Positions 24,133 to 33,602 of a DNA stretch of 62,069 nt are shown in pieces. Source of the DNA: Desulfotignum sp. Lineage in GTDB: Bacteria; Desulfobacterota; Desulfobacteria; Desulfobacterales; Desulfobacteraceae. Under the pieces are notes generated by a model that searched no databases, was not told the origin of the DNA, and saw only the letters and a list, made by a program, of their open reading frames with translations. The stretch covers positions 57,454 through 119,522 of the forward strand of contig JAABSA010000008.1 of assembly GCA_011390635.1 (NCBI GenBank). The letters run 5' to 3'. A program made the position numbers and the translations under genes. Numbering within the stretch: the first letter of the stretch is position 1; the number at the start of each line of letters is the position of its first letter.

Positions 24133-24699
24133 TCATTGCTCCTGCGGGTCCAACGGTTCAAACAAATGGGCCAGTTTGCCCCTGCCCCGGGAGGGCAGCC
24201 TGGGGCGGAGTTTGTTTTTTGCCAGAAGCCGGACCCCCATGGCGGCATACCCCAGGGGCACCAGCGGATCTTTGAGAGCCAGAAAGTACCGGGTCATCAT
24301 CTCCATTTCCCGGACCCGGCCGTATTGGGCAATATTGTCCATGAACGCCCCGTAAAACAAACCGGCCCGCCTGAACCGGGCCATATGGAGATGGAACCCT
24401 ATCTGCTTTAAACCGGCCATGGCCCTTGTCAGGGGCAGTCCCCTGGGACAGCGCAGTGTGCACACATAACAGCTGGAGCACATACTGAAGGTGTCACTGG
24501 AAAACACCTCTTCCACCCGGTCACAAAGCAGGAATCGCCACATCTTTCTGGGGGTCATGTCCATAAAACACAGATTGGGGCAGGATGCCGAACAGGTGCC
24601 GCACTGGATGCACGATGCCACCAGATCTTTTATCTGCGCAACCCGGGCCGAAAGGACTGGATCGGGTGCCGGTTTTTCAGGCTTGGGTGAAGGGATCAT
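24133..24699 (-). CDS. hdrC: Heterodisulfide reductase subunit C-like protein
   Basis: A 188-residue iron-sulfur protein with two [4Fe-4S] motifs: CIQCGTCSASCPN at about residue 31 and CSSCYVCTLRCPRG at about residue 75. HdrC wires electrons from HdrA to HdrB. ATG at 24699 has AAGGAG upstream. Its first codons overlap the end of the HdrA-like gene by 23 bases, so all are in one transcript. No membrane helix is seen, which fits a soluble HdrABC-type complex. Confidence 0.9.
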   Translation of the reverse strand: MIPSPKPEKPAPDPVLSARVAQIKDLVASCIQCGTCSASCPNLCFMDMTPRKMWRFLLCDRVEEVFSSDTFSMCSSCYVCTLRCPRGLPLTRAMAGLKQIGFHLHMARFRRAGLFYGAFMDNIAQYGRVREMEMMTRYFLALKDPLVPLGYAAMGVRLLAKNKLRPRLPSRGRGKLAHLFEPLDPQEQ

Positions 24700-27600
24700 A
24701 ATAATCTCCTTGTCGTACATCGGATAGTGTCGTGTGGATGATGTCCAGCATGTGACCGGCGGACAGTCCATCCACCACGGCAGCCCCTGACGGGCACATG
24801 GCAGCGCAGATCCCGCAGCTCTGGCAGGCCAGAGGATCAATCACAAGGGTCCGGGTCAGGGAGTCAATCTGTCTGGCCCCGTAGGGGCATGCAGGAATGC
24901 ACACCTGGCACAGGCTGCACAGCGCGGTTTTGACCCGGGCCATATCCCGGCCCGGCCGGATCTGTTCTCTGGATAATATGGCCACGGCCCTGGCTGCCGC
25001 AGCCCTGGCTGTGGCCAGGCAATCTGCCAGGCCGCCGGGTGCCAGGCACAGGCCGCAGGCCAGGACCCGGGGCTGCAACGCCTCCACCGGCTGCCACTTG
25101 ATATCTGCCTGATCAAAAAAATGACACCGATCCAGGCGGGCCCCAAAGGAGCCCGCCAGTTCGGGGGTCAGCTGCGGGGTCACACCTGTTGCAACCACGG
25201 CATAATCCACGATCATTTCCATGGTTTTTCCCAGGATGACATCCAACCAGGTGATCCTGCATCCGTTGTCATCCGCATCCAGGACAGGCGCACGGCCCGG
25301 TTCATAGGAAACAAACACTATCCCTGCCTGCCGTGCTCTGGTATACAAATCCTCCGACACCCCCGGGGTCATCATATCCCTAAAAAACACCATCACCCGG
25401 GTATCAGGATGCAGGTCTTTTACAAACAGGGCCTGTTCCAGTGCCCTGGGGCAGCAGACCCTGGAACAGTAATTGCGGTCTTTTTCCCGGCTGCCCCAGC
25501 ACTGGATCATGGCCACCTGCAAGGGACTTTGGGTATCCATCTTTCCATTGTCCAGAATCTGTTGAAATCCCTGCTGGGTATAGATACCCGGACCTGTATT
25601 CCGGGTAACAATGCCGGGATCGGCCTGGGTCCCCCCCACTGCCAGCACCACCACGCCATGACGGACAAACGATTCAGATGATCCGGACACCGGTTTATCC
25701 GATGATCCAGCCGCCTGTTTATCTATTGATTTTACCGCCTGCTTCTCAAAAGGATCTGTTCCAGCCCTGTTCAGCGATTCTTTGGTCTCCGGCACCGGTA
25801 TGAGCCGGGTCGTCCATTGTCCGGGCCGGCCGGTGGTACCCCCGGCAAGGGTCTGCGTATGAACCCGGATCAAGGCATGGGACAAAACCGCTTCTTTTTG
25901 CTGTTCCAAAAATGTGCGGCCCTCACCCGGACCCGGGTGCAGCCATACCAGGTTGCCCCCTAAAACCGCTTGTTTTTCCACAAGATCCACTGCATATCCC
26001 TGACCGGCAATGGCCAGGGCCGCGGTCATGCCGGCGATGCCGCCCCCCACCACCAGGGCACGGCAAACCACATCTTCTCCTGTGCCTTTGTTAAGGGACA
26101 TGGTTTTCACCCGGGAGATACCGGTCTGGATGAACCGGGCGGCCTGCCGGGCTTTCATATGATACATCCGGGGTATCCCCTGGATCTTGGGTTCCGCCAC
26201 ATCAGGTTCCGCCTGTCTGCCTGGTTCATGGCCTGGTACTTTCACGGATTCCCGGTCTTGCCGGATTTCCGCACAGGCCATCACATCCACCGCGGCCACA
26301 CACCGCACCGGCAGGTTTGCCAGTTCTGCCAGTACCCTTATCTTGTCCATGCGCATACAGGGGCCGCAGGCTGCCACCACCAGGCGGTTGGGGTGACATG
26401 CTTCTATTTTTTGGCCCAACATCTGCCTGCCCGCAGATTCACACAACCGGTCTGCCATCTCCACCTGGACCACTTCCGGATCCTGTGCCAGAAACCGGCA
26501 AAAAGGGGCCGGCTCTTCGGGCATATCCAGGTTCTTTGCCAAAAGGCCATTGCATCGGCACACAGCCACCATGATCCTGGGCTGCTCAACTGCCATGGCA
26601 AAGTCGGATGGTGCCGTATCTGCCGACAACGTCCGCCTGCCTGCCGCAGCCATGGTTTCCATGGCTGACATGGCAGCAGCTGATGCCTGGATGACGGATG
26701 CATGGATATCTTTGGGACCGGTCACCGTGCCGCAGGCAAATATCCCGGGCCGGCTGGTGTCTGCAGGATCAAAGGGAGGAGACTGGACAAATCCCCATGC
26801 ATCGGTGTCAATATCATGGTCTTTGGCAAAGGCCTGCATCATCGTGTCAGGATTTTGTCCCACTGCCAGCACCACCAGATCGAACCTGCTATCAGACATT
26901 TTTCCCGACAGATCCGCCCACCTCACATGGATCCCGGCAACAGGATCAGTTGCATCAGGGGCAAGGGAATGGACCCTGGCCCGGACAAAATCTACCCCTG
27001 CCTGCCGGGCCTGATCTGCATATAATTCACTGTCCTTGCCCGGTGTCCGCATGTCCATGTAAAAAATACAGGCATCCGCAACCTGTGGATACAGGGTTTT
27101 GGCCAGCATGGACTGCTTGATGGAAATCATGCAGCAGACAGAAGAACAAAAGGTGCTGCCATATGTCAGGTCCCGGGACCCCACGCACTGGAACCAGGCA
27201 ATGCGCTGTATCTGGCGGCCGGTGACAGGGTGCACAAGCTGTGTCCGGCCCGGGCCTGCGGCGCTGAGCATCCGTTCAAATTCCAGGCTGGTGACCACCC
27301 CGGGAATGCGGCCGTATCCATAGGGATTGATGCCCTGGTCCGGGGTAAAAAGATCACTGCCGGATGCCAGGATCAGGGCATCCACGGTTTCTTTTCTGGC
27401 ATTGGCTGCCGCAAATTCTCCAAACCGTTTGTCCACCAGGGCCAGCACGGTTTCCGGCGCAAAGGGTTTGATCACATATTCCAGGGCCCCCTGTTTCATG
27501 GCGGCCACAGCGGATTCCACGGCAGCATAGGCCGTCATCATGACCACGGCAATATCCGGCTGCAGCGCCTTTGCCCTGGTCAGCAGTTCCACCCCGTCCA

Positions 27601-28336
27601 TGCCCGGCATCTTGATATCCGTAAGCATCATATGAAAATGATTTTCTGCCATCAGATCCAGGGCCTTTTGGCCGGATGCAGCGGTATGAACCTGGTATCC
27701 TTCTTCTGTGAGCCACTCTTTCATGGAATCTCTGACAATTTTTTCATCATCCACCACCAGGACATGAAAGGTTTCCCGCTCTTGGGCCACAAACTGTATG
27801 GCATGGGTGGGGCAGACCTCCCCACAGGCCCGGCACCCGTTGCAGGCATTACCGTCGATGGCATAGGCATACGAAAATGACTGGGGGCAGGGACGGTAAA
27901 TGGCTTTTCTTTTGGTCAATCCGGCATTGAAAGGATCGGGCACTTCTTTGGGACATACGGCTTCACACTGGCCGCAGCCAATGCACAGGGCCGGGTTCAC
28001 CTGACTGGTCTGCTGTTGTAAGGCAATGGTAAAATCGCCGGGCTCTCCCTGCACAGACACCAGATCCGTGGACAGGCAGGTTTCGATATTTTCATGGAAC
28101 AGTCCCCTTCGCAGGCAGTGCCGGGATGCCTGGTCCCGGTCAATAAGGGGCAGCATTCTGCACATGCCGCAGCCGGCAGTGGGAAACTGTCTGTCAAGCT
28201 GTGATGTCACTCCCCCAAGGTGATCGGATGCTTCCACCAGCAGGACCTGGTAGCCGGCCTGGGCAAGGTCCAGGGACGCTTTGATACCGCTGATGCCGCC
28301 GCCCTTCACAAGGGTTTTACCGATCTTATGTGTCAT
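24677..28336 (-). CDS. hdrA: Double HdrA-like flavoprotein with an embedded CheY-type receiver domain
   Basis: A 1219-residue fusion. Domains in order: FAD-binding half (GGGISGIKA at 12-20) with CGMC cluster motif near 56; two [4Fe-4S] sites (CIGCGQCEAVCP 118-129, CNGCRACGEVCP 165-176); a complete receiver (about 190-305) with D196/D197, phospho-acceptor D240 and K290; an HdrA core with the CVGSRD...CSSVCC cluster near 384-402; a cysteine-rich CGPC segment near 657; a second HdrA-like unit (GGGIAGMTA, CWGSREKDRNYCSRVCC); and C-terminal CSLCQVCIPACP and CQSCGICAAMCP. HdrA is the flavin subunit that bifurcates electrons. A phosphorylatable receiver inside it is unusual. ATG at 28336 is the first that gives a normal N-terminus. 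Confidence 0.88.
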   Translation of the reverse strand: MTHKIGKTLVKGGGISGIKASLDLAQAGYQVLLVEASDHLGGVTSQLDRQFPTAGCGMCRMLPLIDRDQASRHCLRRGLFHENIETCLSTDLVSVQGEPGDFTIALQQQTSQVNPALCIGCGQCEAVCPKEVPDPFNAGLTKRKAIYRPCPQSFSYAYAIDGNACNGCRACGEVCPTHAIQFVAQERETFHVLVVDDEKIVRDSMKEWLTEEGYQVHTAASGQKALDLMAENHFHMMLTDIKMPGMDGVELLTRAKALQPDIAVVMMTAYAAVESAVAAMKQGALEYVIKPFAPETVLALVDKRFGEFAAANARKETVDALILASGSDLFTPDQGINPYGYGRIPGVVTSLEFERMLSAAGPGRTQLVHPVTGRQIQRIAWFQCVGSRDLTYGSTFCSSVCCMISIKQSMLAKTLYPQVADACIFYMDMRTPGKDSELYADQARQAGVDFVRARVHSLAPDATDPVAGIHVRWADLSGKMSDSRFDLVVLAVGQNPDTMMQAFAKDHDIDTDAWGFVQSPPFDPADTSRPGIFACGTVTGPKDIHASVIQASAAAMSAMETMAAAGRRTLSADTAPSDFAMAVEQPRIMVAVCRCNGLLAKNLDMPEEPAPFCRFLAQDPEVVQVEMADRLCESAGRQMLGQKIEACHPNRLVVAACGPCMRMDKIRVLAELANLPVRCVAAVDVMACAEIRQDRESVKVPGHEPGRQAEPDVAEPKIQGIPRMYHMKARQAARFIQTGISRVKTMSLNKGTGEDVVCRALVVGGGIAGMTAALAIAGQGYAVDLVEKQAVLGGNLVWLHPGPGEGRTFLEQQKEAVLSHALIRVHTQTLAGGTTGRPGQWTTRLIPVPETKESLNRAGTDPFEKQAVKSIDKQAAGSSDKPVSGSSESFVRHGVVVLAVGGTQADPGIVTRNTGPGIYTQQGFQQILDNGKMDTQSPLQVAMIQCWGSREKDRNYCSRVCCPRALEQALFVKDLHPDTRVMVFFRDMMTPGVSEDLYTRARQAGIVFVSYEPGRAPVLDADDNGCRITWLDVILGKTMEMIVDYAVVATGVTPQLTPELAGSFGARLDRCHFFDQADIKWQPVEALQPRVLACGLCLAPGGLADCLATARAAAARAVAILSREQIRPGRDMARVKTALCSLCQVCIPACPYGARQIDSLTRTLVIDPLACQSCGICAAMCPSGAAVVDGLSAGHMLDIIHTTLSDVRQGDYYDPFTQA

Positions 28337-29498
28337 GGCTGCCCCCCATGCCCACGATATCTGCAAACTCCTTCTCCTGGAAAACAGACAGGGGCAGTGG
28401 TTCTGCATCATCTGCGCCGGGTTTGTAATCAAAGGCTGCCTGGGCTTTGCGTGCCACAGTGATGAACAGATCGGCCACAGGAATGTTGGCCGGACAGGCC
28501 CGGGTGCACTGGCCGCACCCCACACAGGTCAGACCCATATGGGCCATGCGGGTCAGATGAAAAAAGATGGTGTCAAAGGGCATGCTCACCCGGCCCCATT
28601 TGTCTGCCCACTGAAGGTATTGAAAGGGCGGATGGACAAACACATCGGTATTGAACACGCATTCTCTGCAATAGCATACCGGACAGACACTGCGGCAGTT
28701 GTGACAATTGATGCAGGCACTGAAAAAATGGTTCAGTTTGTCCATGGTGCCTGTCTGGTCCTGGATCTCTGTTTCCATTTTCTGGAAGGCTTTTTCATGC
28801 AGGGCCTGGATATCCGCCATCAGGGTGTTGCGGCCTTCCGGTTTTTTGCCGGGAGGAAGGTGCAGCCCTTCTAAAAAATCCTCTCCTTTTCGGGTATCTG
28901 CCTGCAGTACAATGCCCTGGTCCAGGTCTGCTCCGAAAAGCTGCACCGACACATCCGCATTGACCGGATAAGGTGTCTCACAGACCTGGCAGGCCCGGGC
29001 CGGTGTGAATCCGTCAATGGGTTTTCCGGGATGTTCATACCTGTTCCGGATCCATTCTTCCGGGTCCGGCAGGCCGGGTCCAACCTCTGCCGGGGACCGG
29101 CTTTGTACCCAGGTGTCATAGTCTTTGCGGGACAATGCCATGGGACAATCCATGCCCAGGATGATCACCTCGTCTCTGTCTCCCTGCTTCAACTTGGTCA
29201 GTTCAACAAATGCCTTGATTTCACAGGGCCGCAGCCAGACAGCGGTTTTTTTTCCCGAAAGCTTCCAGGACAACCGGGATACCATGGTGCCGGCATTGAC
29301 AAAAAATCCCGGCCCCAAAGGAACCGTGTGATGCAATTGATCCGGATGGCAGATCAGGCATGGTTTTACCGCAGCATCCCCGGTGACACGAGACGGCACC
29401 AGCACGGCATCTGCAGCCTTTGTCTCTAACACCTGTGCCAAAAAATCCTGCAGGGTTTGGGTAATGGTCCGGTCTTTGGTGGGAAGAAATGACATCAT
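28326..29498 (-). CDS. FrhB/FdhB-like iron-sulfur oxidoreductase subunit
   Basis: A 390-residue protein of the coenzyme F420 hydrogenase/formate dehydrogenase beta family. The central region (WLRPCEIKAFVELTKLKQ, VIILGMDCPMAL) is the typical flavin/partner-binding part. Iron-sulfur motifs follow: CINCHNCRSVCPVCYCREC near residue 255 and CVGCGQCTRACP near 325. Such subunits carry electrons between a soluble donor and an Hdr complex. ATG at 29498 has GAAGGAAG upstream. It overlaps the downstream hdrA gene by 11 bases. The electron donor (ferredoxin, NAD(P)H or formate) is not fixed by sequence. Confidence 0.82.
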   Translation of the reverse strand: MMSFLPTKDRTITQTLQDFLAQVLETKAADAVLVPSRVTGDAAVKPCLICHPDQLHHTVPLGPGFFVNAGTMVSRLSWKLSGKKTAVWLRPCEIKAFVELTKLKQGDRDEVIILGMDCPMALSRKDYDTWVQSRSPAEVGPGLPDPEEWIRNRYEHPGKPIDGFTPARACQVCETPYPVNADVSVQLFGADLDQGIVLQADTRKGEDFLEGLHLPPGKKPEGRNTLMADIQALHEKAFQKMETEIQDQTGTMDKLNHFFSACINCHNCRSVCPVCYCRECVFNTDVFVHPPFQYLQWADKWGRVSMPFDTIFFHLTRMAHMGLTCVGCGQCTRACPANIPVADLFITVARKAQAAFDYKPGADDAEPLPLSVFQEKEFADIVGMGGSHDT

Positions 29499-29538
29499 GG
29501 CGCTTCCTTCATATTGCTGATACATGGGAAAAAAACAC

Positions 29539-30042
29539 TTATATCACCGACTGCAAACGGGTCTGACACGGTCCCATCTGCTTTATCTCGTCAACAAAAC
29601 GGATCATGGTCCGGGCAAATTCAATCCCGTCACTGGCACCGATCCAGGTGAGACGCAGCCGTTGTGTTTCAATGCCGAACCGCGGCAGGATCTGCTTGAG
29701 CAGCTTGATGCGCCGCCTGGCTTTGTAATTGCCGTTAATATAATGGCAGTCCCCGGGATGACACCCGGACACCAGCACGGCATCAGCCCCTTCCAGAAAG
29801 GCCTTGATCACATACTGGGTATCCACCATGCCGGTGCACATAACCCGCACCAGCCGGACATTGTCCGGATAGGTCAGCCGGGAAGTGCCCGCCAGGTCTG
29901 CGGCCGTATAGGTGCACCAGTTGCACACAAAGGCAATGGCCACCGGTTCAAATGCATCCGGAACAATAGGTTGTCCGGCCGGCTGCTGCAGGGCATTTTT
30001 TTGCCGTGCATCCTTGTCCCTGACCGCTTGCGCTTCTGGCAT
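29539..30042 (-). CDS. mvhD: MvhD/FlpD-like [2Fe-2S] subunit
   Basis: A 167-residue subunit of the MvhD family, which links an electron-donating enzyme to HdrA. Key cysteines are visible: FVCNWCTYTAADLAG near residue 42, MCTGMVD near 68 and GCHPGDCHY near 93. ATG at 30042 has AGGAGG upstream. It sits between the two HdrA genes. No hydrogenase large subunit is in the window, so the donor is probably the FrhB/FdhB-like protein or the NfnB-like part of the other HdrA. Confidence 0.9.
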   Translation of the reverse strand: MPEAQAVRDKDARQKNALQQPAGQPIVPDAFEPVAIAFVCNWCTYTAADLAGTSRLTYPDNVRLVRVMCTGMVDTQYVIKAFLEGADAVLVSGCHPGDCHYINGNYKARRRIKLLKQILPRFGIETQRLRLTWIGASDGIEFARTMIRFVDEIKQMGPCQTRLQSVI

Positions 30043-30101
30043 ACGTTCCTCCTGTTGGTATGGTTCACACTGCCGGGTGGTGTAGAACCTGTCAAAAATG
30101 G

Positions 30102-33100
30102 TCACACATCCGACAACACCCCGCTGATTTCAGCAAACATCTGTTTTTTGGTAAAATGGCGGCTGGATGCGGCCCCGCTGGGACAGACCCCGGAACAGGA
30201 GCCGCATCCCTTGCAGATGGCTTCATTGACCACCGACACCTTGCGCAGATAATCAAATGTAATGGCGGAATAAGGGCACAGTTCCAGGCACATTTTACAT
30301 CCCACACACACATCCGGATCGATAAAAGACACGGTGGGAGAAATTTCCACCTGGCCCCTTGATACGAGAGACAGGGCCTTGGCAGCAGCACCGGATGCCT
30401 GGGACACCGTGTCCGGGATATCCATGGGTTTCTGGCAGCACCCGCTCAAAAACACCCCGTCAACAGCCGTGTTCACAGGACCCAGCTTGGGATGCTCTTC
30501 CAGAAAAAATCCATCCGATCCCTGGTTGACCCCCAGAATTCTGCCGATACCTTCCGCATCCTTTCCGGCCTCCATGGCCGTGCACAGGATCACCATGTCC
30601 ACCGGCACCCGGATCACCTCCCCGAGCAGGGTATCTTCGGCAATGGCCACAAGCTTTCCCTGTTCGTCAGGATGCTCTGCCCGGTCCGTGATGCCGGCCA
30701 CCTTGCCCCGGATAAAACGGGTGCCTTCCTTCTGGCACCGGTTGTAAAACTCCTCATACCCCTCCCCGAAACAGCGCATATCAATATAAAAATCATAGAC
30801 CTTTGTGTCATGGCCCACTTTTTCTTTGATAAGATGGGTGTATTTGAGGGCATACATGCAGCACACCCGGGAGCAGTATTCATGATAATTCACATCCCGG
30901 CTGCCGATGCAGTGAACAATGGCCACGGAATCCGGTTCACGGGTGAATGTCCGGTCTTTGGTGCGCATCAGGATCTGCCCGCCTGTGGGACCGGTGGCGT
31001 TGCTCAACCGTTCAAATTCCAGGGCCGTGAATACATTCGGATACCGGCCATAGCCGAATTGTTTCATGGCGGTGGGATCCAGGGTATCATACCCGGTGGC
31101 CACAATAATGCTGCCGGCCTGAATCTGAAAATGCCGGGCAGTCATATCATGGTCAATGGCCTGTGGTTCACACACAGACACGCAGGCACGGCATTCGCAG
31201 CACACGCCGCAGTTAAGGCATCGTGCCGACTCGGCCAGGGCCATATCCTGTGACAGGCAGGGTTCCACTTCATCAAAGCAATGGACCCTTTGCCGTGGAT
31301 CACGCAAGGGTACCATGGCCCGGGCCCGGACCGGCACCTGCTCCAGAACTGATGCGGGTATTGCCGCAGCAGGTGTTCGGGCTTGGACGTCGCCGGTATC
31401 CGGCGCTTCTGCTGATACCATGGGGGTGGCCGTATCGGCCCGGGGTGATTTTTTTTCCAGGTCAGATTTGTTTTCAGCATCTTTGGCTGTTTGTGTGTCA
31501 GCAGCCGTCTTTTGCACATACCTGTGGATACTGTCTGCCGCCTGCCGGCCATGGGCAATGGCCTCCACCACGGTGGCCGGACCCAGCACCAGGTCGCCGC
31601 CGGCAAACACCCCTGGCTCACCGGTTTCAAATGTGATCGGATCCACCTTGATCCGGTTGTTCTGTGTGATCTCAATCTTCGGCAATGCCCCAATTGTCGT
31701 GACATCGGTAAACTGGCCGATGGCCGGTATAAAGGTGTCACAGTCAAGGGTAAATGTGCTGTCAGGCACCGGCACCGGACGCTGCCGGCCCGAAGCATCC
31801 GGCGGGCCCAATTCATTTTTCACACACGCAACCGCTGTGACCCGGCCATTTTTGCCCGCAAGCGCCACCGGGGCTGCCAGACACAGGATGGTGATCCCTT
31901 CCTCTAAGGCCCCGGTGATCTCATCCGCATACGCCGGCATCTCTTTTCGGGTCCTTCTGTACACCAGGGTCACCCGGCATCCCGGTATTCTTGCGGCACA
32001 CCGGGCCGCATCCACAGCCACGTTGCCGCCTCCCACCACAATGGTGTGCCCGTTGCAGCGGGTGTGTTTCCCCAGGTTGACCTGTTGCAAAAACGTCACC
32101 GCATCCATGACCCCTTCCAGGCTGTCTTCTCCTTCAATCCCCAGTTTCAGGGATTTGTGGGCACCTATGGCCAGGTATATGGCAACAAATCCCCGGGCTT
32201 TGAGGCCGGCAATATCCATGTCTTTTCCCAGGCAGGCATGGGTCTGCAATGTGATGCCGTGGTCCAGAACATCCCGGATCTCCCGGTCCAGGATATCCCT
32301 GGGCAGGCGGTAGGCCGGGATGCCTGTCCTGAGCATGCCCCCGGCCTGGCCCGATGCCTCAAACACCGTGACCTGGTATCCGTTGCGCCGCAGAAAACAG
32401 GCTGCTGTCAAACCGGCCGGACCAGCCCCGATCACGGCAATTTTCTGGTGTCTGTCCTCAATGTCCGGAATGGTTCTGGCCCCGGCATCTGCCATGTCCG
32501 CGGCAAACCGCTTGAGCTGTCGGATGGCGATGGGTGCATCTTTTTCACCCCTGGTGCAGGCCCCTTCACAGGGATGGGGACAGACCCGGCCCAAAACCCC
32601 GGGAAACGGCACTTTTTCCATGATCAAGGCCAGGGCCTGGTGATATTTTTTCTGGCCCACCAGCTGGACATACCCCTGGACATTTATCCCTGCCGGGCAG
32701 GCGCGGGTGCAGGGAGGGGTGCCGGCTTTCTCGATCTGGTAGGTGATGGGAATGGCCTGGGGAAAACTTCTGCCAATGGCTTTGCGGTCCGCCATTCCCA
32801 GGTCCCAGGCATTGGGAATGGTTACCGGACACACCGTGGCGCATTCACCGCAGCCGGTGCACAGATCCGCTTTGATATACCGGGGTTTTTCGGTGATATC
32901 CAATGTATAATTGCCCACAAACCCGGACACATGGGTCACCCGGCTGAAGGTGTGCAGCGAAATATGGGGATTCTGAGCCACTTCCACCATTTTGGGGGTA
33001 CCGATACAGGCGGCACAGTCCAGGGTGGGAAAGGTCTTGTCAAACTGGAGCATATGGCCCCCGATGGTGCTGTCCTTTTCAATGAGATGCACTGTAAGAC

Positions 33101-33602
33101 CAGCGTTTCCAATATCAATGGCAGCCTGCATTCCGGCAATGCCGCCGCCGATGACAGCCACATCCCGATGAACCGGGGAAAGTCCGGCAATCAAGGGCTG
33201 GTGAAACTGGACCCGGTTCACGGCAGCTGCCACCAGGTGCCGGGCTTTTCGGGTGGCCCGGTCCCGGTCTTTTGTCACCCAGGATACCTGTTCGCGCACC
33301 GATGCCATATGAAAACAGTACGGATTGAGCCCGGATCTGCGGCAGGTCTCCATGAAGGTTCTGCCATGTAGCCTGGGGGAACAGGATGCCACCACCACCC
33401 GGTCCAGATGCTGTTCTGCTATATCGGCCTCGATCATGGCCTGGCCGGGCTCGGAACACATGAATTTATAATCCTTTGACACCACCACATGTTTCAGTGA
33501 CCCGGCCCACTCACTCACAGCCGCCACATCCACTTTGCCTGCTATATTGACCCCGCAGTGACAGATATACACTCCTGTGCGCAATCCTGTGTCTTCAGAC
33601 AT
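30102..33602 (-). CDS. hdrA: HdrA with inserted NfnB/GltD-like NAD(P)H:FAD module
   Basis: A 1166-residue fusion. Residues 1-290 are the HdrA N-terminus (VYICHCGVNI; FAD motif GGGIAGMQA at 152; CAACIGTPKM; CTGCGECATVCP at 248). Residues about 295-700 are a GltD/NfnB-like unit with CTRACPAGINVQGYV and CPHPCEGACTRGE cluster cysteines, FAD site GAGPAGLTA and NAD(P)H site GGGNVAVDAARCA with YRRTRKEMPA. A linker rich in Ala/Pro/Thr (700-760) leads to the HdrA C-terminal half (CIGSRDVNYHEYCSRVCC) and CVGCKMCLELCP plus CKGCGSCSGVCP. It could couple NAD(P)H to HdrA flavin chemistry. ATG at 33602 follows GGGGAAAAAAG and overlaps the kinase gene end. Confidence 0.9.
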   Translation of the reverse strand: MSEDTGLRTGVYICHCGVNIAGKVDVAAVSEWAGSLKHVVVSKDYKFMCSEPGQAMIEADIAEQHLDRVVVASCSPRLHGRTFMETCRRSGLNPYCFHMASVREQVSWVTKDRDRATRKARHLVAAAVNRVQFHQPLIAGLSPVHRDVAVIGGGIAGMQAAIDIGNAGLTVHLIEKDSTIGGHMLQFDKTFPTLDCAACIGTPKMVEVAQNPHISLHTFSRVTHVSGFVGNYTLDITEKPRYIKADLCTGCGECATVCPVTIPNAWDLGMADRKAIGRSFPQAIPITYQIEKAGTPPCTRACPAGINVQGYVQLVGQKKYHQALALIMEKVPFPGVLGRVCPHPCEGACTRGEKDAPIAIRQLKRFAADMADAGARTIPDIEDRHQKIAVIGAGPAGLTAACFLRRNGYQVTVFEASGQAGGMLRTGIPAYRLPRDILDREIRDVLDHGITLQTHACLGKDMDIAGLKARGFVAIYLAIGAHKSLKLGIEGEDSLEGVMDAVTFLQQVNLGKHTRCNGHTIVVGGGNVAVDAARCAARIPGCRVTLVYRRTRKEMPAYADEITGALEEGITILCLAAPVALAGKNGRVTAVACVKNELGPPDASGRQRPVPVPDSTFTLDCDTFIPAIGQFTDVTTIGALPKIEITQNNRIKVDPITFETGEPGVFAGGDLVLGPATVVEAIAHGRQAADSIHRYVQKTAADTQTAKDAENKSDLEKKSPRADTATPMVSAEAPDTGDVQARTPAAAIPASVLEQVPVRARAMVPLRDPRQRVHCFDEVEPCLSQDMALAESARCLNCGVCCECRACVSVCEPQAIDHDMTARHFQIQAGSIIVATGYDTLDPTAMKQFGYGRYPNVFTALEFERLSNATGPTGGQILMRTKDRTFTREPDSVAIVHCIGSRDVNYHEYCSRVCCMYALKYTHLIKEKVGHDTKVYDFYIDMRCFGEGYEEFYNRCQKEGTRFIRGKVAGITDRAEHPDEQGKLVAIAEDTLLGEVIRVPVDMVILCTAMEAGKDAEGIGRILGVNQGSDGFFLEEHPKLGPVNTAVDGVFLSGCCQKPMDIPDTVSQASGAAAKALSLVSRGQVEISPTVSFIDPDVCVGCKMCLELCPYSAITFDYLRKVSVVNEAICKGCGSCSGVCPSGAASSRHFTKKQMFAEISGVLSDV

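Noticed and set aside
32046-33371. Long plus-strand open frame opposite the HdrA gene
   Set aside because: It is a shadow frame of a clearly coding, motif-rich gene on the other strand and has no protein-family features.
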